This document shows, piece by piece, positions 60,757-64,000 of a stretch of DNA of 64,000 nucleotides. The DNA lies in the NCBI GenBank assembly GCA_038373885.1, contig JAWZYV010006116.1, positions 878,001 to 942,000 on the forward strand, given 5' to 3'. Position 1 is the stretch's first letter. Each line of letters opens with the position of its first letter. Under the pieces are notes generated by a model. It did no database searches and was not told the origin of the DNA. It worked only from the letters and a program-made list of their open reading frames with translations. The DNA comes from Cheiracanthium punctorium. Lineage: Eukaryota; Arthropoda; Arachnida; Araneae; Cheiracanthiidae. The position numbers were made by a program, and so were the translations under genes.

Positions 60757-62296
60757 CAGTGCGTCCCAAAAGTTTATAGACTAGCGGTTTTTGGATTTAA
60801 GAGTTAATCAAACAAGTAAGAAAGACGAAATAAATTATGCAAATATGTATTGACGCAACAGAAATAGTGATATGATGAAAGTTCTTCAAACAGTCATAGA
60901 TTTAATATAAAAAAATAAAATCGAAATGATGCTGTCCCAAAAATATATAGACAACCGGCGTTAAAAGTTGATTGGAGTACTGATCTCCAAATTTGCATGT
61001 TTCAAGGTCATGTACTGGTCATTCAATAGCTTTTTGAGATAAAAGAGGAACTGTCATTTTTTCTTCGACTGTTTGTAAAGATGCCTGGCAGCGTGCAGTT
61101 TTCGGAAACTGAAATTTCCCAAATCTATCGTTTGGATGCTCGTGAAATGTAAGTTGTAGATATTGCAAGAAAACTTGGACGCAGTAGGGTTGGTATTTAT
61201 CAAATTCTGTCAAAAGGTGACAATTTGAAAGCAAAATCTCGCAGTGGGCGACCAAAGAAAACAACTAAACGGCAAGACAGAGAGATCTTTAGGTTAGCTT
61301 CAACCCAGAACTTTTCTGTACGGTCAATTTCTAAACAAGTGACCATTCCAGTATCAAAATCCACTGTGCATCGACGGCTGCAGGTAAGTAAATTGCTTTC
61401 TTATCGCAAAATGCTTCGTTCACCATACATGACAAAAAGGCATAAGGACACTCGTGTTCAGAGGGTTCGAAAGCATATGAACTGGACAGATGAATGGTTG
61501 AGTGTTCTCTTCAGTGATGAAAAGAAGTTCAATTTAGATGGCTCCAATGGATGGGCATATTACTGGCACGATATTAGCAAAGAACCGCAGCAGACAGCAA
61601 CTAGGGGGTTCACTCATGGTATGGGGAGCGTTTTCCTATAATGAAACTACCGAAATTATTTTTTAAAAGGTCGTCAGTGTTCCGAAGATTACCAGAAAAT
61701 GCTTGAAGTACAGTTACTGCCATTCGGAAAGTTGCTAGGGGGGAACAAATGGATATATCAGCAAGACAATTTCTCCATTCACGTCTCAAACTCCACAATG
61801 TAATGGTTTAGACGAAACCAAGTAGCTGTTTTGGACTGGCCAGACCTAAGTCCTGACCTGAACCCAATTGAGAACCTTTAAGGAATATTATTTAGAGACA
61901 TATATGCTAATGAGCGTCAATTTACAACAGTTCTAAAGTTGCAAGTTAAAAGATCTAAAGTTGCAAATTAAATAAAGTTGGTTTTCTCTAAAGGCAGAAT
62001 CTCTTCAAACTCTTATTTCGAGTATGCCTGATCGAGTTTTTGTAGTGATTAGAAAAAATGGCTCAAAAATTTGAATGTTAAAGAAAAAAAATGAGATGTC
62101 TATAAACTTTTGGGACACTAAATTTTCATTTTTAGTTTTTATCGCAAAGTCTGTGATTGTGTGATATTATTTTTGTATAGTATTATTATTGTCTTGATGT
62201 TAATTATAATTTAAAATGATTTTTGAAACATTTATTCACATTTTTCAATTATAAAATGAAAAATAACCATTGTCTATAAACTTTTGGGACGCACTG
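60757..62296 (+). mobile_element. Tc1-like element with double (IR/DR) ends, 1540 bp
   Basis: The outer ends cagtgcgtcccaaaagttta are perfect over 25 bp, with TA at 60755-60756 and 62297-62298. A second, inner copy of the motif lies at about 60933-60954 (tgtcccaaaaatatatagac) and inverted at 62098-62119. Such paired inverted/direct repeats are known from Sleeping Beauty-type Tc1 elements. Confidence 0.93.
61081..62080 (+). pseudogene. Tc1-like transposase, broken
   Basis: It starts MPGSVQFSETEISQIYRLDA and hits TAA at 61138-61140. It then reads on through DIARKLGRSRVGIYQILSKG, SRSGRPKKTTKRQ (GRPR-like hook) and VLFSDEKKFNLDG (first Asp). A frameshift follows at about 61610-61645, then YQQDNFSIHVSNS (second Asp), DWPDLSPDLNPIENL (Glu) and SLQTLISSMPDRVF. 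Stops at 61801-61803 (TAA at the HVSNSTM site region) and after IENL add further lesions. Its ends are better preserved than its gene. Confidence 0.9.
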
Positions 62297-62603
62297 TATG
62301 ATTAACCTCTTTCGAATCGAGACTTAGGTACGCCTCTGTGTGTGAGTGTACAGCCCAATAAAGTTTTTTTAATTATTTGTCTTCCATTTATTAATAATTT
62401 TACTCCTGACTACGTTGAGCTACCTGAGAAAAAATAAATATATGTGCCGATATTCATGTAAGGAACAAGAAAGATTCGATGACGGCAAAGATCCTATTTC
62501 AGTACAAATTTTGCCCTTCACAGTATGGGCGAAGCGTGATTAATTCGCTGGAACGAATACGAACTATTACAACGTGTTTCCTTTTTCTTGAAGAGTTTAA
62601 AGC

Positions 62604-62608
<5 letters not shown>

Positions 62609-62641
<33 letters not shown>
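62609..62641. repeat. (TA)n microsatellite
   Basis: About 16 TA units. The next 500 bp are AT-rich with nothing nameable. Confidence 0.95.
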
Positions 62642-62644
<3 letters not shown>

Positions 62645-63181
62645 CAAACTAGAATATATCATTATAATAATAACATTTACATAATATAATATAATGTTAT
62701 ATTAATTACAATTTAATTTTTTTTTGTAATATGTATATATAAATTTTTATTCTCAAGCATATAGTAGAAAAATAAAATGATAGGAATGATATCAGAGGCT
62801 AATTATAAGAGGTTCACAAATTATAACAACTAAGAGTAAACAAAAACAGTCTTTTATGAACCATTGGAATTTTTACCACAGTTTGAAACCTCTTTAAATA
62901 TAGAGCTTGTAAACAATTGAAAGACAGTGGAATCAGCATACGTGTAAATAATCTTCTGAGTGTGGCCACTGACGAGCGTCGCAGAGATCATAAATATAAT
63001 AGCCATTCATTCCAGCTTGTTTTGTTTTTCCATGTGGGCTGTAGATTCCTTTGTTTTTACTGTTTATTCCTAACTTACAAAACGTTTGGGTCTTAGATTT
63101 GACGTTAATATTAATACTATTCCCATATTTGTAAATAGGCCAAATTGGCCGCAGACTAGGGCAGCGCTTTTTTAATATTAA

Positions 63182-63285
63182 CACACTTGGGCTTGGCTTT
63201 TTTAATATTAACACACACACACACACACACACACAATATCTAAAGCGTAAGTTTAGCACACTTGGGCTTGGCTTTTTTAATATTA

Positions 63286-63317
<32 letters not shown>

Positions 63318-63337
63318 TATCTAAAGCGTAAGTTTAG
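63182..63337. repeat. 75-81 bp tandem duplication around (CA)n
   Basis: The unit cacacttgggcttggctttt ... (ca)n ... atctaaagcgtaagtttag occurs at 63182-63256 and 63257-63337. The copies differ mainly in CA length. 63340-64000 holds nothing I recognise. Confidence 0.9.
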
Positions 63338-64000
63338 ACAGACAGATATGTGATGAGACACGATAAAATAACTGCAAATAACAGAACAATATTTGTAAAA
63401 TATAACAACGCCTCACCTGACAGCAGCTTTATTTGCAATTTATTTCATTTTGACATACAGAGCTTTTATTAAAAAATGATAAGTGATAAATATCATGAGT
63501 TATATTTTTATTAAAATAAACTAATAATTCGAAATTAAAAAGCAACTAATATTTCGAATAAAAAGGTAAGGACTTCAATCTTATTAAATGTAATAAAACC
63601 TAGATTTATATCAATCGAAATAAAATTTACATGAAAACCAGAAAATTTGGCTTTGACACCAACTTCGGCTGTTTATCGATAACCGTCATCCCAGTAAGCC
63701 GGTCAAAATTGTGAGCCCTGATTGGATTTTGTATACAATGGGTCATTCCTTGAGAAGTACCTCCTACTAGTGCTGTAAAAGAAACGAAAATATTAATACC
63801 CGTATGTATTCGTTACTCGTTAATTGCGTTACTAGTACGAACGCAAGAAACAAATCTTATAGCCAGGCGCATATCTAGAGTAGGATGGGGCTGCAGCCCT
63901 CCTTTCCTAAATCTGACCTTTACTTAGTTTACTATGCGATATTTATTTATAACTGAAACTTAGAAATTTGATACACAGCCCCCTCCTGAAATAAAATCCT

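Noticed and set aside
62933..63361. 142-codon minus-strand open frame
   Set aside because: Driven by the CA repeats of the 75-81 bp duplication (runs of CVCV), not a gene.
1..64000. CRISPR array, bacterial operons or riboswitches
   Set aside because: No regularly spaced palindromic direct repeats with unique spacers, and no dense coding; the sequence is eukaryotic.

Overview
The window reads as a stretch of a large, AT-rich arthropod nuclear genome, most likely a chelicerate such as a spider. The reasons are one conserved gene with very long introns, absence of prokaryote-style dense coding, abundant poly-A/poly-T and (CA)n/(TA)n tracts, and a dense mix of Tc1/mariner, P-element, piggyBac-like, hAT-like and tRNA-SINE debris. 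The exact taxon cannot be fixed from sequence reading alone.

Layout. 1-15,000 is repeat-rich DNA upstream of, or within, an earlier intron of the gene: a mariner MITE (2413-2913), a piggyBac-like MITE (3193-3531), a SINE with poly-A tail and target duplication (3741-3923), more SINE copies, a 121-122 bp tandem array studded with CTCF-consensus-like motifs (7440-8300), two ~0.7 kb direct repeat copies (8755-9490 and 9890-10592), a ~1.5 kb element with repeat-rich inverted ends (12861-14401) and a 213 bp MITE with perfect 42-bp inverted ends (14869-15081).

15,138-39,160 holds the only clear host gene, a plus-strand class C GPCR of the metabotropic glutamate receptor family. Three exons are visible (15138-15671, 29294-30544, 38946-39160), joined by phase-1 introns of 13.6 and 8.4 kb. 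They cover the C-terminal half of the ligand-binding domain, the nine-cysteine domain, all seven membrane helices and a cytosolic tail with a paired CxxC motif. The signal peptide and first lobe are not found here and probably lie upstream. The first intron carries, antisense, a long P-element transposase relic with THAP exon (22281 down to 18104), plus several MITEs. The second carries a decayed Tc1 element ending 229 bp before the last exon.

39,161-64,000 is intergenic as far as can be read: AT-rich DNA with fragments of Tc1/mariner transposases, a hAT-type MITE with perfect 8-bp target duplication (48790-49721), a LINE endonuclease fragment, and three Tc1-like elements. One of these (57705-59209) is structurally intact, with perfect inverted repeats and an unbroken 342-residue DD34E transposase. 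Another (60757-62296) has double inverted/direct repeat ends but a broken transposase.

The most noteworthy signals are the possibly active Tc1 element, the P-element relic, the CTCF-like motif array, and receptor-specific substitutions (Gln at the glutamate gamma-carboxylate lysine position; Asn in the TM7 PKxY motif; CxxC pair in the tail).
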